From an uncultured Marinococcus sp. (GTDB lineage: Bacteria; Bacillota; Bacilli; Bacillales; Marinococcaceae), in assembly GCF_947493875.1 (NCBI RefSeq), contig NZ_CANLSU010000004.1, positions 363,460-427,459 on the forward strand: DNA of 64,000 nt, in the 5' to 3' direction. Position numbers and translations under genes: made by a program. Positions within the stretch are counted from its first letter, which is position 1; each line of letters opens with the position of its first letter. Below, piece by piece: positions 15,448 through 25,309 of the stretch. The notes beneath the pieces were generated by a model. That model searched no databases. It saw only the letters and a list, made by a program, of their open reading frames with translations, and was not told the DNA's origin.

Positions 15448-15873
15448 ATGATTGCTATTTTATACGTAAGTATCGCTATCATTGTGTTGGCGCTTATCTG
15501 GTTAGTTATCGGTGTTGTTCAGGCTGTTAAAGCAGCATCCTCCCAGATGAAAACCATCAATGAAACAATGGAGCGGATTCAAAAGAAAACAGACGGCTTG
15601 ATTAATGAGTCGGAAACATTGACCCAGCGCCTGGAGGTTATTAACGATTCCGTCAACCGGGACATGGAGGCGATCCAGGAGCTTACAAATACGCTGAAGG
15701 GTTCCAAAGAAGCCGTAGGAAAATATCATATAGCGACACGTGCAGTGGCTACAGAAACGCTTCATGAGAATCAAAAGCGTACGAAGGAAAATGAACAGGT
15801 GGCCCAAATACGTGACATCGGTGACACGGTGGTCGACCTGTACGCTAAATGGAAAAACCGTAAACAAGCATAG
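15448..15873 (+). CDS. DUF948-domain protein
   Basis: A 141-residue protein with one N-terminal membrane helix (residues 3-25) and a long amphipathic coiled coil, typical of DUF948 (YtxG-like general stress proteins). The pattern SQMKTINETMERIQKKTDGLINESETLTQR has regular heptads. GGAAGGAG precedes the ATG. The gene is not found between tmk and darA in B. subtilis, so it is an addition here. Probably a membrane-anchored cytoplasmic coiled-coil protein; function unknown. Confidence 0.8.
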   Translation: MIAILYVSIAIIVLALIWLVIGVVQAVKAASSQMKTINETMERIQKKTDGLINESETLTQRLEVINDSVNRDMEAIQELTNTLKGSKEAVGKYHIATRAVATETLHENQKRTKENEQVAQIRDIGDTVVDLYAKWKNRKQA

Positions 15874-15876
15874 AAA

Positions 15877-15911
15877 AAAGCAGTCAGGGGAGCGGATCCC
15901 TGCTGCTTTTT
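15877..15911. terminator. Bidirectional terminator
   Basis: Stem AAAGCAG / CTGCTTT around an inner CAGGGGAGCGGATCCCTG hairpin, with A and T tracts. It lies between the DUF948 gene and the convergent beta-propeller gene. Confidence 0.82.
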
Positions 15912-17246
15912 TTACTGGGAGGAAGCTTTATATTCGCGAATATAAAGCCGGTAGGATTGGATGCCAGCGAATAGAAATAAAATCCCCGTACATATAAAGA
16001 GCGGCGCGACAAGTCCGGAGCAGATGGCAGCGATCCATGGGTAGGACGCCTCTCCAAAATGGCAGAAGCCCCATAGCCCCAGGGCAACAGTAGTGCTTAC
16101 CGCCCCGACCAGAAACGGGCGGTATTTTTTATACGCAGCAATAATAAACCAGCCGCCAAACAAAGTGTAGAAAAAACCAATCACATATACGTTGACTGCT
16201 TTTTGGGCTGCCCCGAGCCCGGCAGAGAGTAGCGAATCTCCGGCTTGATCCATATTAACGGGAACCACTTCATCGGCCCCGGATGCGCTGTTCACAATAC
16301 GCAGTTCATACTCCGCAGGCTCCTCCGGCCAGTTTTTCTGGTGCATGTAGGCAATATCATCTGACTGATGAAAAAAAGAAGGAGAAGCAACATTGTTTTC
16401 ATGGCTGGTTAATCTTTTGGCCTGCATTTCTTTTAGGTCATATAAAAATAAATCGTACTGGTAGTTTTGCTCCTGGCTCGAAGCAACGTTAGTTGTATAG
16501 GCATAGCGGCTTTCTGACGGTGAGGCTGTCGGATTGTAAAGCCCCCCGGGGAGGTTGTTCGCGAATTCGATATGCTCCTCATATACTTTGCTATTCAGCG
16601 TCTTCATTCCCACGTGCATTTCATCATCGGGGCCTTCCGTGTAAGTATACAGAAGTATATTGCCCGTAGCGTCCGGAGAGATGTTTCCCATTAAATACTT
16701 GCTTTCACGAGTGATTTTTTTGTAAGCGCCTCCGCCGGCAGGCATGGAGTAGATGCTAAATCCTGCCTCTGTACTCCGGTCGGCAGATTTCCAGGCGTCC
16801 GCAGGCATGCCTAAAAAGTAAATGAGCTGGCCATCCGGGGAGTAGGCAGCATCGCGCACGTGGAGTTCACTGCCAGTTAAACGTTCATGCTGGCTGCTTT
16901 TTGTCTCTGCTGTATAAAGAGAGCGAACCGAATCATTTTGCTCCGATAAAAATAGAATGCTCTCCGGCGACTGCGGATGGAAGGAAGGAGAGAATTGCGG
17001 CTGATTCAGATCAGTAAGCGGCTCAGGATTTTTGCCATCAGCAGTTGAGGTATATATTTTTTCCTGGCCGTTCGTGATATATGTGAACGCTAATTTATCA
17101 TCAGAAGGAGCGACAGACACGCTGCTTCCCATTCCGTCAAAGGACCGGTAAGGGTCTTCTGCCTTGGAATAACCGATAGCTGTAGAACTTATTAATAAAA
17201 CGGCAGTAATAAGAACGGCCCGGAGCAGCCAGCGGGGAAAGCGCAT
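15912..17246 (-). CDS. Secreted PD40 beta-propeller domain with C-terminal membrane helices
   Basis: A 444-residue protein of unusual build. Residues 1-29 are a signal peptide or first helix. Residues ~35-325 hold WD40-like PD40/TolB-type repeats, seen in repeated phrases such as VSVAPSDDKLAFTYI, FSPSFHPQSPESILFLS, DAAYSPDGQLIYFLG and NPTASPSESRYAYTT. The C-terminal ~100 residues contain three hydrophobic helices. The propeller should lie outside the membrane. It is on the opposite strand to the tmk-darA cluster it interrupts. PD40 domains bind proteins or sit beside peptidases, but no partner is visible. No named family recognised for the whole chain. Confidence 0.7.
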   Translation of the reverse strand: MRFPRWLLRAVLITAVLLISSTAIGYSKAEDPYRSFDGMGSSVSVAPSDDKLAFTYITNGQEKIYTSTADGKNPEPLTDLNQPQFSPSFHPQSPESILFLSEQNDSVRSLYTAETKSSQHERLTGSELHVRDAAYSPDGQLIYFLGMPADAWKSADRSTEAGFSIYSMPAGGGAYKKITRESKYLMGNISPDATGNILLYTYTEGPDDEMHVGMKTLNSKVYEEHIEFANNLPGGLYNPTASPSESRYAYTTNVASSQEQNYQYDLFLYDLKEMQAKRLTSHENNVASPSFFHQSDDIAYMHQKNWPEEPAEYELRIVNSASGADEVVPVNMDQAGDSLLSAGLGAAQKAVNVYVIGFFYTLFGGWFIIAAYKKYRPFLVGAVSTTVALGLWGFCHFGEASYPWIAAICSGLVAPLFICTGILFLFAGIQSYRLYIREYKASSQ

Positions 17247-17499
17247 GAGTCCAACTTCCTTTCTTCTTTAATCTGATGGTTCGGTAATGCCATAAATAGG
17301 AAACTGTTACTTGAAGTATTCCATATTTTGCTGTTGGCATCAATTCCAGTGTGTTTATTCCTAAATATTGATCAAAAAGTCTTAGGCTTAAGGATTGGAA
17401 TCATTATTCAAAAAATGGCTGTTTCGTTGGCGTGCTTCACTTTTTGCTGCATATACAGTAAAATAAAAGTAATAAATAATGTGGATTTGGATGAAATAG

Positions 17500-17841
<342 letters not shown>

Positions 17842-17857
17842 AGACGGAGAGATTAAC

Positions 17858-18847
17858 ATGAGTTGGGAAGCCATGCAGGAAGAACAGCCTACAGTCATGT
17901 CGCTGTTGGAAAGAAGCATGAATAAAGACCGCGTGGCCCATGCTTATATATTTGAGGGAAAAGCGGGTGCCGGCAAGCGTGAAACAGCGCTTCTAATGGC
18001 ACAGCGCTTTTTTTGCATAGAAAAAATCGGTCCGGCGCCGTGCGGGGACTGCCGGGAATGCCGCAGAATTACGCACGGCAACCATTCGGAAGTAATGTTT
18101 TTACAGCCGGAAGGCGCTTCAATCAAAAAAGCACAGGTGGAAATGCTTCAAAAAGAATTTACCTACAAAGGAATGGAAGCCCGTTTAAAAATTTATATTA
18201 TTGAAGACGCTGACCGTATGACGGCCAGTGCGGCCAACAGTCTGCTGAAGTTTCTCGAAGAACCGGAAAGCCCGACACTGGCCATTTTATTAACAGAGAA
18301 TGCGCATTTCCTCCTGGACACTATTCAGTCCCGTGCCCAAAAGATTTCGTTCTCTCCCCCTTCCATTGAACGGCGCCGCCGTCTGTTCCAGGAAAGGGAG
18401 GGCACAGGGGAAATTGCAGCCGGCCTGCTTGCAAAGCTTCCTCATGTGCCGGAGCGTGAAAGCGAGGCAGCACTGGCTGAGTGGATTGTACAGGGTCGAA
18501 ATCTAGTGATACAATTAACAGAAGAGGTGCATCAGCGCCTTCACAGTGCATTATTGACACTACAGGATAAATGGCTTGGACATTTTTCAGATAGAGAAGA
18601 ACTGGACATCGGCTTAGATATGCTGCTTTTTTGGTATCGCGACCTTCTGTCGATCACATACGGTTCGGATGACATCACATACTTCGATCAAAAAGCGACG
18701 TTGGAACGAGTAGCCCTTCGTTTTTCAGAAATGGAGGTCGTTGCCCGACTGCAGGCAATTTTAGAAGCAAAGCGCCGGCTCCGGGCCAACGCGAATGCGC
18801 AGCTTCTGATGGAACAGCTGCTGATCCAGTTACAGGAGGGATCATGA
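17858..18847 (+). CDS. holB: DNA polymerase III delta' subunit
   Basis: A 329-residue clamp-loader subunit. The AAA+ domain begins with GKAGAGKRETALLMA, which has the Walker A lysine, and contains the zinc module CGDCRECRRI. ADRMTASAANSLLKFLEEPES is the SRC/sensor region before LLDTIQSRAQ. The C-terminal helical collar follows. Start at ATG 17858 after ACGGAGAG; an ATG ten codons earlier overlaps darA. It ends in a four-base ATGA overlap with ricT, so translation is coupled. Confidence 0.94.
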   Translation: MSWEAMQEEQPTVMSLLERSMNKDRVAHAYIFEGKAGAGKRETALLMAQRFFCIEKIGPAPCGDCRECRRITHGNHSEVMFLQPEGASIKKAQVEMLQKEFTYKGMEARLKIYIIEDADRMTASAANSLLKFLEEPESPTLAILLTENAHFLLDTIQSRAQKISFSPPSIERRRRLFQEREGTGEIAAGLLAKLPHVPERESEAALAEWIVQGRNLVIQLTEEVHQRLHSALLTLQDKWLGHFSDREELDIGLDMLLFWYRDLLSITYGSDDITYFDQKATLERVALRFSEMEVVARLQAILEAKRRLRANANAQLLMEQLLIQLQEGS

Positions 18848-19665
18848 CATTGCATGATGTAGTAGGCGTCCGGTTTAAAAAGGCGGGAAAGATTTATTAC
18901 TTTTCCCCAAACGGCCATGACGCGCAGGTAGAAAACTGGGTCATAGTAGAAACGGCCAGAGGAATTGAGTACGGAAAAGTAGTGCTTGAAAATAAGCAGG
19001 TCAGCGGCGATGATGTCGTATTGCCGCTTAAAAAGGTGATGAGGCTTGCCGATGAGGATGATCATGCCGCTGTAAAAGAAAACAAACAGCTTGAGCAGGA
19101 AGCCTACGATCTCGGCTGTGAAAAAATTTCGACACATCAGTTGGATATGAATCTGGTGAACGTGGAATATACCTTTGACCGGAATAAGATTTTGTTTTAT
19201 TTCACGGCAGAAGGCCGGGTGGATTTCCGCCAATTGGTGAAGGATTTAGCTTCCCAGTTTCGTACGAGGATTGAACTCCGGCAGATTGGTGTCCGGGATG
19301 AAGCCAAAATGCTCGGCGGGATTGGTCCGTGTGGAAGAATGCTTTGCTGTTCGACGTTTCTCGGGGATTTTGAGCCGGTTTCCATTAAAATGGCAAAGGA
19401 TCAGAATCTTTCCTTAAATCCGGCAAAGATTTCCGGCCTGTGCGGCAGGCTTATGTGCTGTTTGAAATATGAAAATGATCATTATGAAACAGCCAAGCGT
19501 GAAATGCCGGACGTTGGCGAGCATATTAATACCCCGGAAGGCAAAGGAAAAGTGGCCGGTATCAATATTTTAGAACGTCTCGTACAGGTGAACTACGCAG
19601 AAGAAGAGAGAGTATTGGAATTTTCGCTGGACGAGCTGCTTGATGAAGGCTTCATCGCAGGATAA
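18844..19665 (+). CDS. ricT: RicT, Fe-S regulatory iron-sulfur complex subunit (PSP1 domain)
   Basis: A 273-residue PSP1-domain protein (YaaT). The cysteine clusters [12 protein letters not shown] and [13 protein letters not shown] supply ligands for the Fe-S clusters of the RicA-RicF-RicT (Y-) complex, which works with RNase Y in mRNA maturation and speeds Spo0A phosphorylation in B. subtilis. Full length. It overlaps holB by four bases. Its retention while nearby sporulation genes are missing fits its RNA-processing role. Confidence 0.95.
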   Translation: MTLHDVVGVRFKKAGKIYYFSPNGHDAQVENWVIVETARGIEYGKVVLENKQVSGDDVVLPLKKVMRLADEDDHAAVKENKQLEQEAYDLGCEKISTHQLDMNLVNVEYTFDRNKILFYFTAEGRVDFRQLVKDLASQFRTRIELRQIGVRDEAKMLGGIGPCGRMLCCSTFLGDFEPVSIKMAKDQNLSLNPAKISGLCGRLMCCLKYENDHYETAKREMPDVGEHINTPEGKGKVAGINILERLVQVNYAEEERVLEFSLDELLDEGFIAG

Positions 19666-19697
19666 CAGTTAAACGGACGGAGAAGGTGGGAGTGCGA

Positions 19698-20066
19698 GTG
19701 GATAAAAAAGAAATCTTCTCCCAGGTGATTCATATGGAAGAGCGGATCGGAAGGCTCCATGATGAACTGGGAGAGCTCAAAGAACAGCTGGCGATGCTGA
19801 TTGAAGAGAACCAGGCACTCGTACTTGAAAATCAGCATCTGCGTCAGCGGGTGGAAGACAGCGGTGAGGGAATACAGGAAAAGGAATTAGCCGGAGGCGC
19901 TTCTCAGCCTGGGCCGAGCCGCATTCAGACGAGCAGCATGGGGGAGGGCTATGACAATCTTGCCCGCCTGTACCATGAAGGCTTCCACATTTGTAATATG
20001 CATTACGGCAGCCTGCGGACGGATGGGGACTGCTTATTCTGCCTCTCCTTTTTAAATCAAAAATAA
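19698..20066 (+). CDS. yabA: Replication initiation control protein YabA
   Basis: A 122-residue negative regulator of DnaA that also binds DnaN. The N-terminal leucine zipper ([18 protein letters not shown]) makes the tetramer. The C-terminal zinc domain has [13 protein letters not shown] and CLFCLSFL with the metal-binding His/Cys set. The start is GTG 19698 behind AGGTGGGAG, giving MDKKEIFSQ as in B. subtilis; two GTG codons further up are too close to or inside the ribosome site. Confidence 0.95.
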   Translation: MDKKEIFSQVIHMEERIGRLHDELGELKEQLAMLIEENQALVLENQHLRQRVEDSGEGIQEKELAGGASQPGPSRIQTSSMGEGYDNLARLYHEGFHICNMHYGSLRTDGDCLFCLSFLNQK

Positions 20067-20080
20067 AAAAATCCATCTGG

Positions 20081-20114
20081 AACCGCCTGTCTGTAAAGAC
20101 AAGCGGTTTCGTTT
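20081..20114 (+). terminator. Terminator after yabA
   Basis: Stem AACCGC..GTCT / AGAC..GCGGTT with a short GTAA loop and a TTTCGTTT tract. It closes the darA-yabA operon before the accessory insertion. Confidence 0.7.
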
Positions 20115-20162
20115 ATATCTTCAGGACACACAGCGAGCTTTTTCAGCGAGGAGGGCATGCAG

Positions 20163-20639
20163 ATGATCAGGCTGGTACAAGAGGAGGACTACGAAGCGGT
20201 GCGACGGGTGGCTGAGCTCACCTGGGAGCATACGTATAAGAATTTAATACCGGCCCGGACGAGAGAGGCGTTCATTGACGCTGCGTATTCTAAAAAAATG
20301 TTTGATGTTAAGCGTGGAGAATCCATATTTTTAGCTGCAGTTACCGAAAGCGTTCTGATAGGCTATATTAACGTACTCCAGCAGGAGGAGGCAGAGCTGG
20401 CAGCTCTTTACGTACTCCCTGGGTATCAGCGGTCCGGCTGGGGACAAAAACTGTTCGACGCCGGAATGGGACGCATTTCTGCCGAAAAGAAGACGATGAC
20501 AGTGTATGTGGAAGAGGGGAATACCCGGGCTGAAGCTTTTTACAGGAAGCAGGGCTTCCGGGAAACGGAGCGCTTCACAGAAATGTTTATGGAAACGCCG
20601 TTAAAAACGATAAAAATGAAAAGAAGGCTTTCCGTGTGA
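20163..20639 (+). CDS. GNAT-family N-acetyltransferase
   Basis: A 158-residue acetyl-CoA-dependent acetyltransferase. Motif A reads LAALYVLPGYQRSGWGQKLFDAG, with the acetyl-CoA pyrophosphate loop Q-R-S-G-W-G, and motif B is VEEGNTRAEAFYRKQGFRE. The substrate is unknown; the tail FTEMFMETPLKTIKMKRRL is typical of small-molecule GNATs. ATG 20163 is preferred, seven bases after AGGAGGG, rather than the ATG at 20157, which is too close. First gene of the block inserted between yabA and trmN6. Confidence 0.85.
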   Translation: MIRLVQEEDYEAVRRVAELTWEHTYKNLIPARTREAFIDAAYSKKMFDVKRGESIFLAAVTESVLIGYINVLQQEEAELAALYVLPGYQRSGWGQKLFDAGMGRISAEKKTMTVYVEEGNTRAEAFYRKQGFRETERFTEMFMETPLKTIKMKRRLSV

Positions 20640-20713
20640 AGAAAGGCTTGAACGGTCTTTTACCGAAATGGCCGGTATTACAATAAAAGCAACGCGAAAG
20701 GACTGGATCATCA

Positions 20714-21595
20714 ATGGGCGATACTTCAAAAAGCATCAAGGAAAACGTTCAGGCTCGCACAATAACCCTTCGGGACGGCACGGAGCTTCCGTCGCTTGGC
20801 CAGGGTACATGGCATATGGGAGACAATGCCGGGCTGAGGGAGCAGGAAATAGAAGCATTACGTACGGGACTTGATTATGGAATGACAGTTATTGATACAG
20901 CTGAAATGTACGGCGGTGGTAAGGCAGAGGAACTCGCCGGAGAGGCATTGAAAGGAAGAAGAGAGGAAGCCTTTCTTGTTTCTAAGGTTCTTCCCAATAA
21001 CGCAGGCGGCGAAAAACTTGAAAAAGCATGTGAAGGGTCGCTCAGCCGTCTCGGCGTAGAACAGCTGGATTTGTATTTACTCCATTGGCGCGGAAGTATT
21101 CCTTTCGAAGAAACGGTGAAGGGGATGGAAAAATTAAAAGCAGATGGAAAAATCAAGCGATGGGGCGTTTCCAACCTGGATACCCGGGAGATGAAAGAGC
21201 TGCTCTCGCTTGAGCACGGAGATAATGCCGTCTGCAATCAGGTGCTATATCATCTGGCTTCACGGGGAATTGAGTTTGATCTGATGCCGTGGATGAAGGA
21301 GCAGCGGATGCCGGTAATGGCATACTGCCCACTGGACCAGGGAGGAGGGCGTACGCTTATAGAAAGCCGTACCCTGCAGAGAATCGCTGAACGACGGAGT
21401 ATGACTCCGCTGCAGATTGCGCTCGCCTGGACCATTCATTCAGGAATGGTGTTAAGCATTCCGAAAACGTCCAATCCGGAGCATGTGCGGGAGAATGCCG
21501 AAGCGGCGAGTGTGACACTGACAAATGAAGAAATCGAAATGCTTGATCAGGCTTTTCCGAAGCCGCAGACAAAACAACCGCTCGACATCGTGTAG
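20714..21595 (+). CDS. Aldo/keto reductase
   Basis: A 293-residue NADPH-dependent oxidoreductase with the TIM-barrel signature. The catalytic tetrad is visible: Asp and Tyr in VIDTAEMYGGG, Lys in FLVSKVLPNN and His in YLLHWRG. The cofactor end has SIPKTSNPEHVRENAEA. It reduces aldehydes or ketones; physiological substrate unknown. A short N-terminal extension of about 15 polar residues precedes the first strand. AAAGGA lies 11 bases before the ATG. It is followed by its own terminator. Confidence 0.88.
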   Translation: MGDTSKSIKENVQARTITLRDGTELPSLGQGTWHMGDNAGLREQEIEALRTGLDYGMTVIDTAEMYGGGKAEELAGEALKGRREEAFLVSKVLPNNAGGEKLEKACEGSLSRLGVEQLDLYLLHWRGSIPFEETVKGMEKLKADGKIKRWGVSNLDTREMKELLSLEHGDNAVCNQVLYHLASRGIEFDLMPWMKEQRMPVMAYCPLDQGGGRTLIESRTLQRIAERRSMTPLQIALAWTIHSGMVLSIPKTSNPEHVRENAEAASVTLTNEEIEMLDQAFPKPQTKQPLDIV

Positions 21596-21602
21596 CTGCC
21601 AG

Positions 21603-21633
21603 CCGGCCTTTTCGTATGAGAAGGCCGGTTTTT
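21603..21633 (+). terminator. Terminator after the aldo/keto reductase gene
   Basis: Stem CCGGCCTT / AAGGCCGG with a TTCGTATGAG loop and five T residues. Confidence 0.85.
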
Positions 21634-21721
21634 ATGCCGGATCGAGAAGAAATAGGCTGCAGGCATGTGCTAAAATATAAATAATTCTTTACGCGGGCAG
21701 AAATGTGCAAGGAGTCTTTTG

Positions 21722-23440
21722 ATGAAAACTATTTTACGCTACGCGCGTCCGTATAAAGCAGCAGCAGTGTTGTCTTTTTTTCTGATTTTAATTGAATTAT
21801 CAGTGGAACTATTCCAGCCGCTTCTTCTTGCAAGGCTGATCGATGACGGCCTGGCAAACAATGATATCGGTCTGGTGGTGGGCCTTGGGCTTGCGATGGC
21901 GGGCCTGGCCCTGCTCAGCTTCGGTGTCGGGATTTTGAACTGTTTTTTCGCTGATCATGTCGGGCACAGCACCGGCTTTGATCTGCGCAATGAAATGTAT
22001 AAGCGTATTCAGGAGTCGAGTCTGGAGAATCTGCAGGATTTCCCGCAGTCCTCGCTGCTCACCAGGCTCACTAACGATATTACCCAGGTACAAAACATGA
22101 TTGTGATGCTGCTTCGGTTTATGCTGCGTTCGCCGCTTTTACTAATTGGCGCGATTGTCATGGCTTTTGTGGTAAATGTCCGAATGGCGCTCATACTTGT
22201 AATCTTCATTCCTTTTTTATTGCTTATACTTGCATGGCTGATGACAAAAGGAATGACTTATTTCGGCAGCCTGCAAAAACGTATTGATGCGGTAAACAGA
22301 GTAATGAAGGAAAACCTTGGCGGGCTAAGGCTTGTACGGGTTTTTGGCCGTGAGCAGCATGAAATTAAACGTTTTTTTGTACAGAATGAAGCTTTACAGG
22401 CTAGCGCTCTTAAAGCTTTTCGTTATACAGCTCTTACTTCGCCCATCCTGCTGTTTTTAATGAATGCAGCGATTGTGCTCATGCTTTGGATTGGGGGATC
22501 TGCCGTGCAGAACAACGAGGCCCAGGTAGGTGAGGTGGTAGCGGTAGTTAACTATGCTACAAGAATGACTGGCGCGCTTGGGGTTGTCGGTATGCTGATT
22601 ACGCTGCTTGCACGGGCCAGAACTTCCGCCTCGCGGATTGAAGAGGTGCTCGAAGGCACCGAAAAAGAAAATTCCGGGCAGGAGGAAGTAAAAGAAGAAG
22701 GAAGTATAAATGTTGAATTTGAGAATGTGACTTTTGCTTATAGTGACAGCCGGGTTCCGGCTCTGAATAATGTGACGTTCCACGTGAAACACGGCGAGCA
22801 GATGGCGGTTCTCGGGGCGACCGGGGCCGGTAAATCCTCTTTGTTCCAGTTAATGCTTCGTTTATACGAACCGGTCAGTGGCCGTCTTTTTATTGATAAT
22901 TCGGACATCAGGGACCTCGACATTGCTTCGTTAAGAACGCAGATTGGCTATGTACCCCAGGAGGCGAAATTATTTTCAGGGACGATCCGGGAAAATATTC
23001 AGTGGGGGCTTGAGGAAGCCGGAGCTGAGGAAATAAGCAAGGCGGTGAAAGCGTCTCAGCTTGAGGAAACGATCCGGGCTCTCCCCGAGCAGGAGCAGAC
23101 GATGATCGGCCAGAATGGTGTAAACCTCTCGGGTGGCCAGAAGCAGCGGGTGACTATTGCCCGGGCGCTGCTGCGGAACCCGGGGCTGCTGCTCCTGGAT
23201 GACAGCACCAGTGCGCTGGATGCGGAAACGGAGGCTGAATTCCTGGAGGCCCTTGAAGCGTACCCATGCACCTCTATTTTAGTGACTCAAAAGCTTTCCA
23301 CGGCGCTAAAGGCGGATAAAATGCTGCTTCTCGAGCACGGGGAAGTCATCGGGTTCGGCACTCATGAAGAGCTGTATAATGAGTCTGCATTCTACAGGCA
23401 GCTGTATCAATCACAGTACGGGAAGGAGGCGGCGACATGA
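21722..23440 (+). CDS. yfiB: Heterodimeric ABC exporter, subunit with the degenerate ATP site (YfiB-like)
   Basis: A half-transporter of 572 residues: six helices, then an ATPase domain with Walker A GATGAGKSS and signature LSGGQ. The Walker B is followed by Asp not Glu (LLLLDDSTSALD), and the H-loop His is replaced by Gln (LVTQKLST). Both changes mark the non-hydrolysing site of heterodimeric exporters such as BmrCD, TM287/288 and YfiBC. Length matches B. subtilis YfiB (573). ATG 21722, after AAGGAG, is preferred to the TTG just before it. It overlaps the partner gene by four bases. Confidence 0.86.
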   Translation: MKTILRYARPYKAAAVLSFFLILIELSVELFQPLLLARLIDDGLANNDIGLVVGLGLAMAGLALLSFGVGILNCFFADHVGHSTGFDLRNEMYKRIQESSLENLQDFPQSSLLTRLTNDITQVQNMIVMLLRFMLRSPLLLIGAIVMAFVVNVRMALILVIFIPFLLLILAWLMTKGMTYFGSLQKRIDAVNRVMKENLGGLRLVRVFGREQHEIKRFFVQNEALQASALKAFRYTALTSPILLFLMNAAIVLMLWIGGSAVQNNEAQVGEVVAVVNYATRMTGALGVVGMLITLLARARTSASRIEEVLEGTEKENSGQEEVKEEGSINVEFENVTFAYSDSRVPALNNVTFHVKHGEQMAVLGATGAGKSSLFQLMLRLYEPVSGRLFIDNSDIRDLDIASLRTQIGYVPQEAKLFSGTIRENIQWGLEEAGAEEISKAVKASQLEETIRALPEQEQTMIGQNGVNLSGGQKQRVTIARALLRNPGLLLLDDSTSALDAETEAEFLEALEAYPCTSILVTQKLSTALKADKMLLLEHGEVIGFGTHEELYNESAFYRQLYQSQYGKEAAT

Positions 23441-25269
23441 AAAAGCGTTGGATTACCTCGCCGTTTCAATATAAACACCCGGACATTGACCCCTCACAGG
23501 CAGACGGCCGCCCGGACGCCGAGCGGATACAGAACTGGAAACGCACCACAGCCCGGCTCTGGTCTTACCTGGCCGTTCAGAAATGGCGGCTGACAGCTGT
23601 TTTTGTCTGCGTTCTTTTTACTGCTGCCTTTATGCTCTCGGGACCGCTGCTTCTCGGCCATATTGTGGACCAGTATTTAGTGCCGCAGCAGCTCGAAGGG
23701 CTTGGAACGATACTTTTGCTGTTGTTTGCTGTATACGTTGGGTGGGGTGTCATGAGCACCATCCAGACGTACATGATGATTTCTCTTGCCCAGCAGGCCG
23801 TTTTTAAGCTTCGTTACCACCTTTTTTCCCATCTGCAGACACTGCCGCTTTCGTTTTTTGACAAACGGCAGCATGGATCCATTATGAGCAGAATGACGAA
23901 CGATATGGATAACATATCAACTACTTTAAACACGTCAGTCGTACAGATCATGACCAGCCTGTTAACGTTTACCGGAATTCTCGTTATCATGCTGGTGATC
24001 AGCCCGCTTCTCACCTTTTTTACGCTTTTGTTTCTGCCGGTCATGTTTTTTGGTCTGCGCTGGATTACGAGGCGCACAAGACTGTTGTTTCAAAAGCAGC
24101 AGCAGGCGGTTGGGGCAGTGAACGGGTATGCCGAAGAAACGATTTCCGGACAGTCGATCGTGAAGGTGTTTTCTAAAGAGCCGCGTGTCATGAAAAACTT
24201 TGAACAGGAAAGCGACACCCTCCGTCATGCCGGATTTTGGGCTCAGACATATTCTGGCTTTATCCCGAAATGGATGAATTTTTTAAACAACATTAATTTC
24301 GCGGTCACTGCAGGAGCCGGAGGCATTTTGGCATATTATGGTGTCGGTGCGGTTACCATTGGGACAATCGTGATTTTTGTGGAATATTCCCGTCAGTTTA
24401 CCCGGCCGCTGAGTGACCTGGCGAACCAGTTTAATGCTCTTTTCGCGGCGCTTGCCGGGGCAGAGAGAATTTTTTCCTTTCTGGACGAAAAAGCAGAGGA
24501 CCACCGGGAGAAAGAAGGAACAGCACACACTGTTTCGGGGGAAGTGGAGTTTCAGGATGTATCGTTTGGCTATGAAAATGAAAAGGTGCTTCGCGGCATT
24601 GATTTTCATGTAAATGCCGGCGAAACAGCTGCTTTTATAGGACCCACCGGTTCGGGAAAAACCACCGTTATGAATTTAATCATCGGCTTTTATACGGCGG
24701 AAGCCGGCGAGGTCTACGTGGATCACACCCCTCTTTCCGAATGGAATATTAAGCACCTTCGGCAGCAGATGAGCGTAGTTCTGCAGGATGATTTTCTGTT
24801 TGAAAAAACTGTAATGGAAAACATACGCTATGGTAATCTGGATGCTTCGGATGAAGAAGTGATAGAAGCGGCGAAGGCAGCCAATGCCCATGCATTTATC
24901 GAACGGCTGCCGGAAGGGTACCAGACGATGCTTGGAAAGGAAGGAAGCGGCTTCAGTCATGGGCAGCGGCAGCTGCTTTCTATCGCTAAGGCAGTTTTGT
25001 CCGACCCAAAAATTCTGATTCTTGATGAAGCAACTTCAAGCGTGGATACAGTAACAGAAATGAGAATACAGGAGGCGCTGGGGCGTTTAATGAAAGGGCG
25101 TACTTCCTTTGTAGTAGCTCACCGTTTAAATACTATTGAAAAAGCAGATATCATCTATGTAATGGACAATGGAGAAATTGCAGAACAGGGAACGCACAGT
25201 GAGCTTCTTCGACAGCAGGGACGGTATGCAGCTTTTCAGCAGGCCAATCAGCAGAAGGTGGATATATGA
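23437..25269 (+). CDS. yfiC: Heterodimeric ABC exporter, catalytic subunit (YfiC-like)
   Basis: The 610-residue partner of the preceding subunit. Its Walker A is GPTGSGKTT, Walker B ILILDEATSSVD has the catalytic Glu, and the H-loop is VVAHRLNT. Its own signature motif is degenerate (FSHGQ for LSGGQ), so the active ATP site is formed by its Walker motifs with the LSGGQ of the partner. A long polar N-terminal extension of about 45 residues precedes the membrane domain. Together they export a hydrophobic compound or lipid; the substrate is not readable. Start ATG overlaps the upstream TGA (ATGA). Confidence 0.87.
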   Translation: MKKRWITSPFQYKHPDIDPSQADGRPDAERIQNWKRTTARLWSYLAVQKWRLTAVFVCVLFTAAFMLSGPLLLGHIVDQYLVPQQLEGLGTILLLLFAVYVGWGVMSTIQTYMMISLAQQAVFKLRYHLFSHLQTLPLSFFDKRQHGSIMSRMTNDMDNISTTLNTSVVQIMTSLLTFTGILVIMLVISPLLTFFTLLFLPVMFFGLRWITRRTRLLFQKQQQAVGAVNGYAEETISGQSIVKVFSKEPRVMKNFEQESDTLRHAGFWAQTYSGFIPKWMNFLNNINFAVTAGAGGILAYYGVGAVTIGTIVIFVEYSRQFTRPLSDLANQFNALFAALAGAERIFSFLDEKAEDHREKEGTAHTVSGEVEFQDVSFGYENEKVLRGIDFHVNAGETAAFIGPTGSGKTTVMNLIIGFYTAEAGEVYVDHTPLSEWNIKHLRQQMSVVLQDDFLFEKTVMENIRYGNLDASDEEVIEAAKAANAHAFIERLPEGYQTMLGKEGSGFSHGQRQLLSIAKAVLSDPKILILDEATSSVDTVTEMRIQEALGRLMKGRTSFVVAHRLNTIEKADIIYVMDNGEIAEQGTHSELLRQQGRYAAFQQANQQKVDI

Positions 25270-25309
25270 AAAAAACTGTGAATCAATATAAAATCAGGGG
25301 GCGTAGGCA

